Positions 38,745 through 51,364 of a DNA stretch of 64,000 bases are shown in pieces. The notes under the pieces are model-generated. The model had not been told where the DNA came from. It saw nothing but the letters and a program-made list of their open reading frames with translations, and did no database searches. The position numbers and the translations under genes are program-made. Every line of letters starts with the position of its first letter. The first letter of the stretch is position 1. This DNA is from Silene latifolia (lineage: Eukaryota; Streptophyta; Magnoliopsida; Caryophyllales; Caryophyllaceae). The DNA lies in assembly GCF_048544455.1 (NCBI RefSeq), contig NC_133538.1, positions 18,185,469 to 18,249,468 of the forward strand, read 5' to 3'.

Positions 38745-39152
38745 ATGGATACATCTCGAGTTTGTGTGGAAGTTAATCTTAAAACCGTGTTGAATGCTAT
38801 TTTAAATCAGATCAAATTAGCACATGCAGAATATGGAATACACGTTGTCACTCATGACGAGATAAGAGCTTATGTCCAGATACATGGAATCGGAAATCCT
38901 CCCAAATGCGCTAAATTTATTGGTAGCCCATCAAGACTTATTGGTCCATCAGAACAAAATTGCACTCGAAAAGCAATGAAATTTATTTGTGATGTGTATG
39001 AAATCGATGTTCTTGATTTCAATTTCTATGATCTACAATATGTTAAACATAATTATCATATGTTAGAGCAAAAATACAATCAGCTGAAACGTCAGATGGC
39101 CTATGAAACGGTCGAAGTAGTGGCTACTTCGAGCGACGAATTTACTGTTTAG
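38745..39152 (+). CDS. unrecognised 135-aa protein
   Basis: The frame begins MDTSRVCVEVNLKTVLNAIL after a TTTTTTTTCTAG acceptor-like sequence, so it may be either a single-exon gene or a last exon. The composition is balanced, with a predicted helical, charged C-terminal part (YHMLEQKYNQLKRQMAYETV) and a central GNPPKCAKFIGSPSRLIGPS segment. A poly(A)-signal-like AATAAA occurs at 39179. It lies between the (TA)n boundary of element 2b and a Helitron-like hairpin and shares the strand of the RPA-like gene. I do not recognise the family. If the TA-flanked elements are later insertions, it may belong to the same unit as the RPA-like gene. Confidence 0.5.
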   Translation: MDTSRVCVEVNLKTVLNAILNQIKLAHAEYGIHVVTHDEIRAYVQIHGIGNPPKCAKFIGSPSRLIGPSEQNCTRKAMKFICDVYEIDVLDFNFYDLQYVKHNYHMLEQKYNQLKRQMAYETVEVVATSSDEFTV

Positions 39153-39862
39153 TGTAGTTTACTAAAAAGCGTTGTTTGAATAAAAGCATATGTATAATTA
39201 AATATTACAAAGCGTGTAATTTGTACTCCGTTTATTACTAAGAGTGTTTGATCAAAGTATATGTTTACAGTATATAACGTCTTTCAGTGGTTTTATCGAA
39301 TTGTGAATATTATTCAGTAGTTTACCGCCGCGTGCGTTGTACGCGAGCTTCTCATATTATTTTTTATCTTTTTTATAAAATCGACATGTTGTAGGATGAC
39401 TAGACAACTTGGTTACTGTATTTTATATATTTATTAACAATTCATCCAAAAACGATTGAGCAAAATAACTTTTTACCTTACCCATAAAATTCAGATCAAA
39501 CTAATACCGTATGAATCCAATTTTAATAATACGTTTCGATTGCATTGCATTTTTAATATTTTCTTTGTACTTTTCACATTATCAAAAAATAAATTTATGA
39601 AATAACATCATAACATAAGACTATCCGTTACATCAACTTCATCTTGAACATAATCAAAAAAGTTGGATGCCGTTCCAACTAGTTTATTAAAAAAGAAAAG
39701 AAGTCCACACGTGAGGTGTGGGGTGTGGAACATATTTTAGGTAAGCCATATACACTTTGCATTATATGAACCTAATGGTGTTAGTCTCGGGTCCTTAACC
39801 GTAAAGTTTAAATGTTGAGTCCCTTAACTGAAAAAATAAGCAAAGTTCGGATCCTTATCTTA
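39153..39862. other. AT-rich, no gene seen
   Basis: Downstream flank of the 135-aa frame; the only notable structure is the hairpin at 39329-39345. Confidence 0.5.
39329..39345 (+). other. Helitron 3'-end-like hairpin (degraded)
   Basis: CGCGTGC-GTT-GTACGCG forms a 7-bp stem with one G-T pair, preceded by TTACCGC and followed by AGCTTCTCAT. Plant Helitrons end in a short GC hairpin about 10 nt before CTRR; here a clean CTRR is not present. Confidence 0.3.
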
Positions 39863-40690
39863 TCCTTAACTCTTTATCTATGCTTGGTCCTCTTAAGGAT
39901 GAACTTGTCGTCAAAAAAGCTATTCCAATTCCTGCGAAGGGCACTACGGATAAGTTTTACTCGAGTCCTATTTCTGGGGATTATTCTGTTAAATCTGGTT
40001 ATTTTATGGCTATCGACTTCGTAATTCTACTGAAAAAGAGATATCAAAAGAATTTCTCCAACACCAAGCTTTGGTACCTGCGAATTCCAGAAAATGGAAG
40101 GTTTTTCTTTCGGAGATAAAATCACATTCACTCCATGTGGGTTCCGAGTACAAATCAAGAAAGATGGATGAATATTTCTCCTGTTGTCTTTGCAAGTCAA
40201 GTCAAGAATATGTGGAGACCTTAGACCATCTCTTTAGGGACTCCACTTTTTCACGAAACATCTGGTTTGGGTGTCCACTTGGTTTTAAGACGGAAATGGT
40301 TCTTTCTCTTGATATCGAATCTGGATTATAAAGATGGAAACACACTTATTTTAACTTTGGTGGCTACACTTGGGAGAATCTGATGTTGTAGGTTTGAAAA
40401 AGCTTTTCAGGAACACTCTGCCATCACTTGATGATTGCAGCAAATAAATCAAAAGATGATGTGGTGTTGTATACTGAGAGGTGAGAGCCTTCAAGCTCAG
40501 AGGTGTAGTCATAAGAAAGAGGATACCATGCATGCACCCTTCTATTGATGATAGCTTTAGTAGTCTAATTAAATCTTATCAGATTTTGGGTGGTTGTGAG
40601 AATTGATGCAGAATTAAGTGTGATGCTGCATGGAAACCTAATTTTAAGGCTGGCACTGGATGGGTCTGGCAACTGCAAACCTATTTTCGC
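39863..40690 (+). pseudogene. LINE ORF2 3' remnant (zf-RVT and RNase H-like)
   Basis: Pieces in different plus-strand frames match the end of a plant LINE polyprotein in order: DKFYSSPISGDYSVKSGYF (39950-40015), CCLCKSSQEYVETLDHLF and RNIWF (about 40180-40265, zinc-binding RVT domain CX2C...H), then IKCDAAWKPNFKAGTGWVW (about 40612-40670, start of a plant-type RNase H). Frameshifts and stops are frequent. The RT core is not in view, so it is a 5'-truncated or fragmented copy. Confidence 0.75.
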
Positions 40691-41178
40691 CATTTCTCCC
40701 CTTCAAGCAGTCACAAAAGCGATCAAAGAAGATATTGAATGGGCGATTAAGTAAGGTGCACTATAATTGTATATACTCGACGGACAGGCATCTCAATCCT
40801 ACCTTAGTACCTCCACTTGAAAATTTAGAAACTCGGATTTATCTATGATCTAACTACTACTGAAGAACTGCCACTCAACATAAGCATAAAATTAAGTGAC
40901 CAGCAACCACGATAACTCAGAACCAAAAGGGCAGCAAGATCACAATTAACAAACATACACAATGCTCAGCAAACAATTAGTCACGCCAAGAGCACCTTGA
41001 AACAACCCAACATTCTCCCATTAGCGTTATTTGATATCCATAAACTTGGTCCAAACCGTACTTTATACAAAAACAACATAGTCGGAAAGTTAGTTTACGC
41101 CAAGTACAAGCTCACACAATCCATGACACAACTAAAACACACAAGAAAACGATACAATTTTTATGGGTAGTGATGAGC
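40691..41178. other. intergenic; probable 3' UTR of the MBF1 gene
   Basis: No frame is supported. The part next to the stop codon at 41179 should be the 3' UTR on the minus strand. Confidence 0.5.
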
Positions 41179-44100
41179 CTACTTCTTTCCACGCAACTTC
41201 ACACCAAGAGCACGCTCCAGTTTTCCGATGATCTGCTGATTTGGAATGGCCTTCCCTGATTCATATTCCTGAATGATCTGTGGCTTCTCATTGATTATCT
41301 GCATGACATCACACACGTTTACTATTACATTGTGATATCAATGTCAAGTAGATGGTGTACCAACGAAGTCTTGACTTGGTGGCAAAATCTGAAGTAATTT
41401 AAGGCTTAACCAATAGGTCATAGGTCTGAATATCTCTTCCTTTTATATTGTAATAACAATGTCCCTCCTCTACACCAAACAATACATCAAGTTGATGGTA
41501 GAATGCATCAATTGACGCAAGCCAGACTCAACATAATGCTTTAACACTTCACAACATTACTTCGTATAATGTTATTTTTAAGAGACACTTTTAGCATTCG
41601 CAGATATCATTCGAAAGTCTTAAGTTGAGTGTTGGAACCCTAAACTCAGACTCAAGAAAACAACGCCCAACTTCATCGCTGTGCGTATACCCCACATAAG
41701 CCTGAGTATGAGACGCAGCATTTGATCTTTGTTATAAAGCCAGATTTAGCATCCTCCCTAGACAAGGGAAAATCTAATTGCTAGTTGCCATCTGCTATGG
41801 CATCACTTCCCAAATTACAACTCTTAGATCTGCCCTTATAAGTGATGACCAAGTAAGGGCTACTAGGGGTCCCACCATTAGCTTCTACTATGGTTTCTAC
41901 TTGCTATTACGGTGTTAAATTTGCCCCAGGACACCAAATCATGATAGTAGTGCAGGTTTTGAAGGTTACCATGGCGAGTTTTTGAGCAGGATGTCAATCG
42001 CATAAATGACAGCCATCAAAACCGGTTCTAATATCAAGTCTTAACCCAATATTTTACTATTATCCTAATACTTGAAATGTGTAGATAAGCACAAATAACA
42101 ATGTCAGCAGGTTAACAAACCTGTGCAAGTTGAGATTGGGTGAGTTTCTTGTCCGTCCGAGCTTGCATAATAGCCTTCTTCAGTTCAGTTGGCACACGGT
42201 CGTCTGTGAACAGTTAAAGTAAGAAGAGTCAAGGAAATATCAATTATACCATTATTTGATTCACTTTTGATAGTAATCCCTTTGACATGATCATCAATTC
42301 TGAAACAAAATAACGATTTCGAAGAGACAATTTTACGCTAAAAATTGTAAGATTGGCTTTAATAACCATATTACTAGCTTAACCACTTGCTTTTACCAAC
42401 CATAATTGAGTCTTAAGCTATTTCAACTTAGTAACACCTGGAAAAAGAAAGTGTCATACTAGTCTCTAATACTAGAGATTAGACCCAATACGTCTGGGTG
42501 AAAGCAGCAAGAAAACAATTTGTGTTTCTTCCCCAAAACTAAACCAAGAAAAAAATAGCTTGAAAGTATAAATTTAACCAACATACCAAAGCTCATGTAA
42601 TCTAAGAATGTTAATGCAACACATGTGAAACAAGAAAGCAGAGATAGAAAGGCACTTACGAGCAAGATTCTCGGTTTCTTCATCCAGCTTACGAGTGTTC
42701 AGAGAGGTACCACTAGATGCAGCTTTGTTTGTTCCAGCAGCAGCTGAAATAAAATAAAGCAACACTTAGAATAAGCATGGGAATCATTCACTATTTAAGC
42801 AACTTGTTCGAATATAACCACGCAATTTACAACAAGAAGTTTTCATAATCATAAACTTCATTAATATAAAATCAGCATTAGAAGGAAAATTGGGAGTTGA
42901 TCAATCATTTACATGACAAACAAAATGTTGCTGGGAATCTAACTCGCAATTTGTGGATAAGCAAATACACGAAAAGGAAGACCGGCGAAGACAACAAACA
43001 ATTAATATCCCATGACAGGATTTAACCAATCCTCAAATTTTCAAGCCTTTAAAATCAATCATAACCTCTAGTCTTACTGCCACCTTTAGGGTGTGTTTGG
43101 ATTGAGGGATTTGAAGGGAAAAGAAAGGGAGGGAGAGTAGGGGATTTAAAATCCCTTGTTTGGATAGTAAATGAGGGTGGAGGGAAATGGAGGGGGAGAG
43201 ATTTGGAGGGATCCAATTTCCCTCCTCCAAGCCTAATCAAAATCTCTTCACAATAGGCAAGATTTGGAGGGAAATTGTATCCAAACAATCATATCTCATC
43301 CCCTCTCCTCTTCCCTCCCCTCCCTTTCCCTTCCCTCCTTCCCCCTCCCCTCCCTTTCCCTCCACTTTTGCTATCCAAACACACCCTTAAACTCATACAT
43401 GAGAAACGAAACCACTCCACCCCAACTTTAAACCAACACTCCTAAATCCACCATCTAAATTAACACTTAAGGAACTAACCAAACCATCATGTTTGCGAAC
43501 GAAAGATTAAAGACCGATATTTAGTCCAAACTCCAAAAAGATTACCATGTCAAGCTTCAACCTTGAATAACTAATAATACCACCTATATCAGAACGAAGA
43601 GGGAACAAAAGATAAAGCCAACACATCAAAAACTCTTCATCATAAAAAGCTACTCCCTCCTATTCTCTGTATTCATACCATTAATCTTTTTTCGACTCAT
43701 TCATTGGATTCATACCATTTCCTTATAAGGCGAAAAAAATTCCAAATGAGTGAAATGACCCAAGTACCCTCATCAAATTATCAAGACATCCGCACATACA
43801 GACACGAAAAAATTACAAATAAACGAAACCAAAAACCCTAGCATGAGGTTCAAGCTTTCAAGTAAACCCTGAAAAAAAAGTATGAACAGGCTTGAAAACA
43901 AATTTCTAATGTCACATAAATATAAATTAAATCGAGAATCGCATAAACGGATAACTAAATCAATGGAGTATAAAATAACAAAAATATCCGATCAAAGTGA
44001 CGTAGTATCGTCGTCTCAATCATTTGTTTAGGTTTAATTAAAATTAAAATACTCGTCACAAAGAATAGAATTAAAAGGTAAACTAAGACGGAGTGAGTAA

Positions 44101-44269
44101 GATGATCGGAAGGGAAAAGAGAGCGACCTTTGCGAACGGATTCGATCTCGGCGCCGGCACGACGGGCGGCGTTGACGAGTTTCTCGTCTTTCTTAGCGGC
44201 GGCGTTGGGTGCCTTTTTGCGCACCACAACTGGCTCCCAGTCTTGTGTCATTGGTCCTACTCCTGCCAT
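41179..44269 (-). CDS. MBF1: multiprotein bridging factor 1 (MBF1a/b type), four exons
   Basis: Exons on the minus strand: 44128-44269, 42660-42743, 42121-42203, 41179-41298, all with GT-AG introns, together 429 bp and 142 aa, the normal length for plant MBF1a/b. The N-terminus reads [20 protein letters not shown], the linker [20 protein letters not shown], and the C-terminal helix-turn-helix (HTH_3/Cro-type) runs from [19 protein letters not shown] through [19 protein letters not shown] to VKLRGKK. MBF1 is a transcriptional coactivator that links bZIP-type activators to TATA-binding protein in the nucleus. There is no stop or frameshift. Intron 1 (44127-42744) holds a MITE. It is the only clearly intact host gene in the window. 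Confidence 0.95.
43089..43386. mobile_element. Tourist-like MITE in MBF1 intron 1
   Basis: Ends GGGTGTGTTTGGAT and ATCCAAACACACCC are inverted repeats. They are flanked by TTA on both sides (43086-43088 and 43387-43389), the 3-bp target duplication of PIF/Harbinger elements. 298 bp, no coding capacity. Confidence 0.85.
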
Positions 44270-45284
44270 TCTTTTCTGATTATGTTTTTGGTGAGAGTTA
44301 ATTGATGGAAAATATAGAGCTTGGGAAAGTTGTAGTCATCAAGAAATGGTTTAGGGCTGAGAGATAGGAGATGTGTATGTCTTGAATACTTATCCAGCTT
44401 AATCCTATTGTTACCCGTCTTCTCATAATAATCCAAACAATGTTTTAACTTATAATAAACCCATCTTTAACTATCGTCTTCTCAAATTAGACTAGGTAAC
44501 TGGCCACCTTTTATCCAGGTTAAATTTATATTTATTTTAGGGAAAAAAAATGAAAAACCTGTTTTATTGTTTTATTTATTTTTAACAATTATCTTCCCCA
44601 ACCACCGCTAAGGCTCTAACCACCGCCCTACTCCAAATCCCCCACCCACAACTGACGACCTCACGCAAACCACCATGACACCCACAATCGAAGACTACTA
44701 CTCTCCTATCCAGCCACAACCTTAGGACACAACAACCAAACAAGACCCGGATCTAGCCGATTACGGTGGTGTATTTAATCCTTCAAGTTTAAGCCCATCT
44801 GAGATTTCTTACTTATTTCCGTCAAAAGGTAACATCTTTAGCAACTCTTTACCTCAACGTTCCAATCTTGGTTCCGTAGAAAATGGCGGATTTTTTCCAA
44901 GATGTTCAAAACAATCATAAAATTTACGGGAATGGTTGGAGTTCGGCTGGTTTTACTGATGATATATGGGTAGTCCAAATTTGGGTGGTACTTCACATTT
45001 TCAAGTACCCATTTGATTCAACTGGGCAAAAAGATGGATTTGGAGGTGCTGGTGGGGTTGGTTTCGAGTCAAAATTACGAGGTTAACAAATTCTTCATTG
45101 TTTGTGAATCGAACTCAAATCAAACTTCGAAACTATTGAAACCTCCTGATAATTCTACTCATGTAGGTGCACAACCTATCTCTTTTTCTGAGAAAAGTTG
45201 CACGTACTTGGGAAGAATTTCATCAATAGTTCAGAAAATATTATTAATGAATCAGAAGGAGAGGATGCATTCATATACCTAGCA
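44270..45284. other. 5' flank of MBF1 and an unrecognised open stretch
   Basis: Two modest plus-strand frames (44883-45086, 45013-45282) and a stretch around 44750-44880 (FNPSSLSPSEISYLFPSKGN) look like degraded coding sequence in several frames, but I cannot assign a family. The MBF1 promoter should lie just right of 44270. Confidence 0.35.
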
Positions 45285-45289
45285 AGTAC

Positions 45290-46573
45290 TGATGTGTGCT
45301 TCATTTATACATTTTTTCTTTCCATTTTGCATGCATTTCTATGCCATTTTGAGTAGCGTAAGCTACTCTTCTCCCTTGTTTCGGTTACTTTGGGTCGTAT
45401 TATGTTTCATGTAGGTTGTTGACCCAAGAGGTGAAGAATGAGCCAAAACCCGTCCCCGGAGTTGCATTCGGGATACTAGTGAAGTTAAGCTCGGAAATGA
45501 TCATCTTGGAATGCAGGAAGACGTAAGGAAGCACGTTAGAAGTAAAGTGGACGATGCTGATGCTGAATAGTCGATCGACTGGTTCATATAGTCGATCGAC
45601 TTTATCTGTTGATGTTGAATTGAGTTTTGATCGATCGACTGTTATTCTAGTCGTTCTGGTCGATCAGCTATTTCGCTATTCAGGCCGTGATGATTTATTT
45701 AGTTATTTCGGCCCATCAGTTGTTTAATTAATAATTATCAGCTACTTCTATATAAGGAGAAGGAGAAGTTGAGAACTTTATTAGGGCATCTTTTTCTTTT
45801 GCAAAAAAAGAGTACTACACATTACTTTTGCTTTTGGAATTTTGGATCTATTTCCTTTTAATTTTGGTAACTTCAATCGTTCTTCGTTCATCTTTCTTTA
45901 AATTTTGTTATTGTTCTTTTATTGTTATTGTTAATTCCGTTTTATGCTAGTTAAATACCTATTTAATTCCGTCATGAAATCCTTAGTTTTCTTCTCTACT
46001 TTAATTGTTGTTCTTCATTCAATTATGCGTAGCTAAACTTCTTATGCTAGGATTTAGGGGATCCGCGGTTCTATGATATAATATATTAGGGTTTTAGGTA
46101 TAGCTGTTTACTTCGTCTGAATTGTTAATCGTAGCATCTGATAGCGGTTTGATTAATTAAGTGCACGTAATTAGTTGACCATCTTGTTAAACCTTGACCT
46201 GGATCGAGAGATTGGAAAAGGCGAAGACTTGCTATGAACAATAGAATAATTTAACTAGGGCGAGAGCTACATTAGAGTTCTAGGGCGAATAGTGGACCGA
46301 GAGGACCTCTTCAGACCGTTTATTGCTGACCGTTAACCTTACCTTAGATCGTTGTAGACCGCTTATTTGAAATCGTTTATCATTTTATTTTCTTTGTTTG
46401 CTACTTTAGTTAATAGACAAACCCAATTCAAACCCCCAATTTTGTGACTCAGACAGACTTGAATTGGCATTTAGATTGCAAACAGCCTCCATGTGGATAC
46501 GATCTCGACTACCTCTATTGCATTAGTTAGGCCAGTTGGTTTATTTTTGATAGGTGTGCGATTTAGCTGATTA
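45290..46573 (+). repeat. solo LTR of an Athila-like family
   Basis: Begins TGATGTGTGCTTCATTTATA, resembling the start of LTR A (TGATGCGTGTCATTTATATG, read on its own strand). Near the right end it has the GTGGATACGATCTCGACTAC phrase typical of these LTRs. AGTAC flanks both sides (45285-45289, 46574-46578), a 5-bp target duplication. No primer site or coding sequence follows, so recombination between LTRs has probably removed the body. TCGATCGA motifs lie at about 45570-45665. The precise 3' end (GATTA rather than CA) is imperfect. Confidence 0.7.
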
Positions 46574-46578
46574 AGTAC

Positions 46579-48450
46579 GCTGATGGAGATAGTGTATTAC
46601 TTATTAGTGGATGTAAAAAATTGTTTTTGGGTTAAGAATTGAACAAGGAAGAAGATGAAGAATGAGACTCACCATTTCTTCACCTGTTACATTACCTGTT
46701 ATCACCCGTCAAAAAATGCAAAAGTCAATACAGGAAAAATGTGGCCATAAGAGATTGGATTAATATGCGAAGAAGAGGCATAGTTCGGATTAATCTCATG
46801 AAATAACCCAATTAAATTTTTATTTGTGACGGGTCAAGTATTATCCTGGGTAGATAAGACAAAAGTCGTGAGTATAGGAAGTAGCGATTTATTTTGTCTT
46901 ATTTACTTCCACATAAGTGGGTAATACTTGACCAATCGATTGTGGCGGATATGCTCGTCTTGACTTGTTGTTCCTTATTTCCAAATCAATTTAAAAAAAA
47001 TGTTTGGGTTTTTCTTAAGAAAATAAATATCCTTGGTTTCGTGTAGAATTTTTGCAACGATGGAAAAATAGAAAATGATGGGGATCGTAAATTCGTAATG
47101 TTAACCATAAATGTAATATGCTATTCCAGAAAACACGTTAGAAAAGTTAAGCTATTGTAGATTTGTAGTACACAACTTAGGACAAATCCCCCTCTTAGAG
47201 CATCCGCAAAGGTGAGGAGGTGTTTCCTCATATGTCCTCTCTCTCCTCATATGAGGCTTCTCATTGTTGCACCAAGCTCCCCAATATTTGGGGCTCCACT
47301 TTTTTTAGGGGTGGTCCCCAAAAAAAAAAGTAAGTCAATTTGTGTTACTTTTGGGGAGGTTCCCAAATTTTTGTGTGTGAATTGGGGAATCTCATTGTTG
47401 CATAGATATCTACCTAGTATAAAAGCTAGGTTTTTTAAAGCTCTCTTATTGGCCCCTTAATTTCAGGAGAGAAAAATAGTTTTATACTTAGTGGTGGGGG
47501 TTACACAGTTTTAGGAGTATTTATTTCTTTCATTTTTCTATTTCGATTATTTTGCTAAGTTACAATGAAAGTTAAATGTGGAAACAATTTTATTAATTGA
47601 AAGCCTCAGCAATTTGTTTTACGCATATAAAAATATAAATAAAAAACTGGAAAAATGAACACTCAAATGTGACCCGAAATCCAACCCGACCCGATCCTAC
47701 TTTAACATATATAGGTCATAACTGACCCCACCTGATTCAAAACTACCCAACCTGAAAAAGTTCAAACAAAACCTAACTCTAATTTACCTAAATAGACTTG
47801 AAATGACTTATATGAAATCACATTTCATAGGGAGCATTATTTATGTTAAAATAAATAATAAATCATGAATGGTAATTCAAAAGTGTACATTTTTTTCCCC
47901 TAATCATTGACCCAAAAATCGGCCGACCCAAAATAACCTTACGTGCTTACCTGCTTAATGCGACTAAAATACTTGAAAGAAACCCAAAATGATTCGACCC
48001 GAGTGACCCCTTTTTGCAGCTATACATACCGTCATACCTTTTTTTACTGTGTCATTTTCATTCCCGTTCATGTAACTGATGTAAGTTAAATGTAGAAGAT
48101 TTCTCTGGGTTCTTTGTATAAGTCTAAAGTGTAGTATAAAAATCATGTTAGGATTATTAAATATATTCATCTTTAAATTGGTTTTTAATTAATTTTTTCG
48201 ATTTGATTGAATTCATTTTATAAAAATTTAGATCAAACTTACTTATATTACGGAGTATTATTTTGTCTAAGCAATGAAGTTATATAACGTATGTGGAGTT
48301 TTTATGTTCGCGTTATGGAACTATCTAAATTATAGAGTATCTAAATTATTACAATGATACATTTATTAGTATATTATATTTTTAATTTACTCAAGTTGTT
48401 GTATATTAAATCTCGTGCAATTATAAACTGGCGACCTTAATTTGTAATGC
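46579..48450. other. AT-rich intergenic DNA, possible MITE fragment at 47198-47460
   Basis: GAGCATCCGCAAAGGTGAGG at 47198 and the repeated phrase TCTCATTGTTGCA (47269, 47390) resemble the ends of a common plant MITE type, but a clean pair of ends is not visible. Otherwise no gene. Confidence 0.35.
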
Positions 48451-48495
<45 letters not shown>

Positions 48496-48505
48496 TACTA
48501 CTACA

Positions 48506-48563
<58 letters not shown>

Positions 48564-48615
48564 GTACTACTACTAGTACTACTACTATTACTATTATTAC
48601 TACTATTATTACTAC

Positions 48616-48697
<82 letters not shown>

Positions 48698-48700
48698 GTT
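48451..48700. repeat. ATT/ACT trinucleotide microsatellite, left flank of the MULE
   Basis: ATT units, then ACT units (48495-48600), then ATT again. The poly-Leu and poly-Asn frames across it are artefacts. Confidence 0.95.
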
Positions 48701-49116
48701 AGAGTCCGTTTTTGAAATAATGCTCAAAAATAAAAGAATTGTCGTTTTGGGTCGGTTTTTAAAACATTTATCGAAATGGTGTCCACGTAGGCTCGGTTTT
48801 GACGAGGTTGTATGAGGCTTAAACACGCCATACGTATTGGCGTGTTTACTTCAAAGAACACGCCATACGTAATGGCGTGTTTAGGCAGTCTAAAATTCTA
48901 ACCCAAAGTCAGTAGCTGAACAATATAAGCAAAGGAAACACGCCATTACGTATGGCGTGTCTTAAGAACAAAACACGCCATTAGCTATGGCGTGTTTAAG
49001 CAGCACAATTTTTAGCCCCTTTCCAGTAGCTGATCAAAATGCCAAATACTAAACACGCCATTACGTATGGCGTGTCTTCCTCTTGAAACCCGCCATTAGC
49101 TATGGCGTGTTTAGCC
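48701..49116. repeat. MULE left terminal inverted repeat with six palindromes
   Basis: Contains six 23-bp palindromes of the form ACACGCCAT-NNNNN-ATGGCGTGT at 48823-48845, 48858-48880, 48938-48960, 48973-48995, 49053-49075 and 49087-49109. It pairs with 61885-62299. Confidence 0.92.
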
Positions 49117-50006
49117 AGTTTTCTTTTTTTTTTTCATTGCTGCACAAATTCCCTTCGTTCTCGTATCTTTCCTTTGCCAAAACAGAAAACCAAACTCAAC
49201 AATGCTCAACAATGCAAAGGACAACATAAACCATTGCCTATTATAAATAAAAACCGAGTTTACACACCACATAAGCTTCGCACAAGGGGATTAAATTATA
49301 AGTTTTACAACTAAAATGTCAAACAAATTAACCATCTAAAATGTCAAACAAACCATTAATCCTCTAACTATTACATCAAGTCCTCAAGTCTTATTCTTGC
49401 TTTTTCCTCGAATGCGACTCCAAAACCCTTTCTTAGGCTCCGGGGTACCTTGTTCATTGACGGGTGATATTGAAGACATGGAAGGCATTGAAGACATGGC
49501 CGGCATTGAAGACATGGAAGGCATGGAAGACAAAGAGTGTCTAGCCGGCATGGATGACTTAGAGCGTCTACCCCTCCTTGTGTATTGAACCAATGGTGCA
49601 TCGTCATCCACATTCATTGAGTCGAGGGACTCTTGAACCATTGGTGAACTTTCTTCCCTTGGTTCTACGGTTGGTTGAAGGAGATGGGAATAGCCTACAT
49701 GTTCAAGCGATTGAGAGGAGTAGTCCCGTAGGTGTGAAACCATTGTCCGGAAATGAGGAGGCACCTCAAGAGGCATTTGTCGTAGCTCCGTATCACATGT
49801 ATTATGGACATTGACGAAACCTTGCGCCTAAAACAAAATAAGTAGTATAAGCTAATCACATTTTATGATATATTGGTTAAGAATTTTAAGACAAGTATAT
49901 TAAGTGTACTTACAAGATATTCTGTGGCTCCAAAGGGTGCTTGATAAGTAGCTTGTGGGGGAAAAGGGTTCAAGCGAAGAATAGTGCGATCCCGGTACCA
50001 AACCAT

Positions 50007-50011
50007 GTAAG
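50007..50011. repeat. target-site duplication GTAAG of element D (left copy)
   Basis: GTAAG at 50007-50011 is repeated at 57585-57589, immediately outside the LTR ends. Perfect 5-bp duplication. Confidence 0.95.
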
Positions 50012-51349
50012 TGTAACACCCAGGATCTTTAGGAACGTTGTTGACCAATCTTATTGACCAAACAGACCTTAGGGATGAATGGTGTAGGATCAGACTGGTA
50101 ATAGGAGATGTATAGGTTAGTTACTCGACCTAGCGGGGGCCACTCGGCCGAGTATCACCAATACTCGACCGAGTGGGGTCTACTCGGCCGAGTATTCATA
50201 TACTCGACCGAGTATGGCTGATGTCGACGCGTTATTATAAATGCGAGTTCGCGAGATTCATTTCTATTTTCTCATTTCCTCGACAGTTTCTCTTTCTCTA
50301 ACCCTAGACCATCACCCTACTCTACCACTCCATAGCCTCATACCTCAAAGGAGTTAGCCTAACCCCTACCATGGGAATATCGGGATTCGCGGAGCAAGGA
50401 GGACGTGGGTGGTGGTTGTCTATGTCGTCACCGATGTGCAAGGTTAGGTAAGTTTCTGCTTTGTACCCTTTTGAATGATTCTTTGAGTATAGTCGTGTAA
50501 TAGGACATGGTCATCATTGTTAGGGTGCTTATTGGAGTCGTCTTGCGGCCGTAGTTGGAAGTCTTTCATGCTTTGCGATGAGGTAGGGTCTCCCTACTCG
50601 CCATCTTGTTAATTGATTTGAGATTTTGATTGTATTGTAATTTGTGTCTATCTGCTGATCATCGGAGTATGGGTGTTGGGGTGATGATGTCGTTGGGGTG
50701 TGACAGCTGTGTTATGTGATTGTGATTGTGGTGGAGTCACTTGCGGGAGTGGCTTCACACCCTAGTTCGCCCTCCGTGGAACCCGCCACGGGAGGGGATG
50801 TGCACATTAAGGGACAGGGAATGTTAGTCGCTCGATGATGAGCTGGACTAGGTGGGAATGGACTGCGGTCACCCACCGCGGCGAGGGCTACTGTTGCGAT
50901 GGGTAGCTCTGGCAGGCTACACCCTTCGCGGTGTAGTCGATTATGATACGATGTGGTAAGGTTGAGATGGTGGATGATCACTGTTTTTACTTTATTGTCT
51001 TATCTTATACTTGATTAGTCGATCGACCCCGTGTTGTTTTGTGGTATCTGCGGTGATCCATTCGGGGATGGTGAGCATTGGTTTAGCAGGTATTGTTGAT
51101 TACCGCGCCGGGATTGGAGGGATCGAGTCATCACGCTCTTTGGTCTAGAGATGTAGAATCACAAGTGTTGTAATTGAACTTTATTTTAGGGACCTTGAAT
51201 AGAATGATATTGTAATAGATATTCTAATGATATAATATTGTTCTTGTATTGTCTAATTTGATCTACCTCCTCGGGAAACCGAGATGGTGACACCGTCATA
51301 TCTTTGGAATGGTCCTTGGTAAGGCGTTACGGTGTACGGGGGTGTTACA
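50012..51349 (+). repeat. 5' LTR of element D
   Basis: TGTAACACCC...GTGTTACA. It holds a TCGGCCGA/TCGACCGA palindrome cluster at 50128-50210 and a TATA-like TTATTATAAATGC at about 50233. It is highly similar to the 3' LTR, with differences that are described in the findings. Confidence 0.95.
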
Positions 51350-51352
51350 AAG

Positions 51353-51364
51353 TGGTATCAGAGC
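51353..51364 (+). other. primer-binding site for initiator tRNA-Met, element D
   Basis: TGGTATCAGAGC, three bases after the LTR end. Confidence 0.95.

Noticed and set aside
48437-48826. Poly-Asn/Ser and poly-Leu frames
   Set aside because: Translation of the ATT/ACT microsatellite.
49397-49588. Plus-strand frame with MEGIEDMAGIED repeats
   Set aside because: Antisense shadow of the Met-Pro-Ser repeat exon of the PMD gene.
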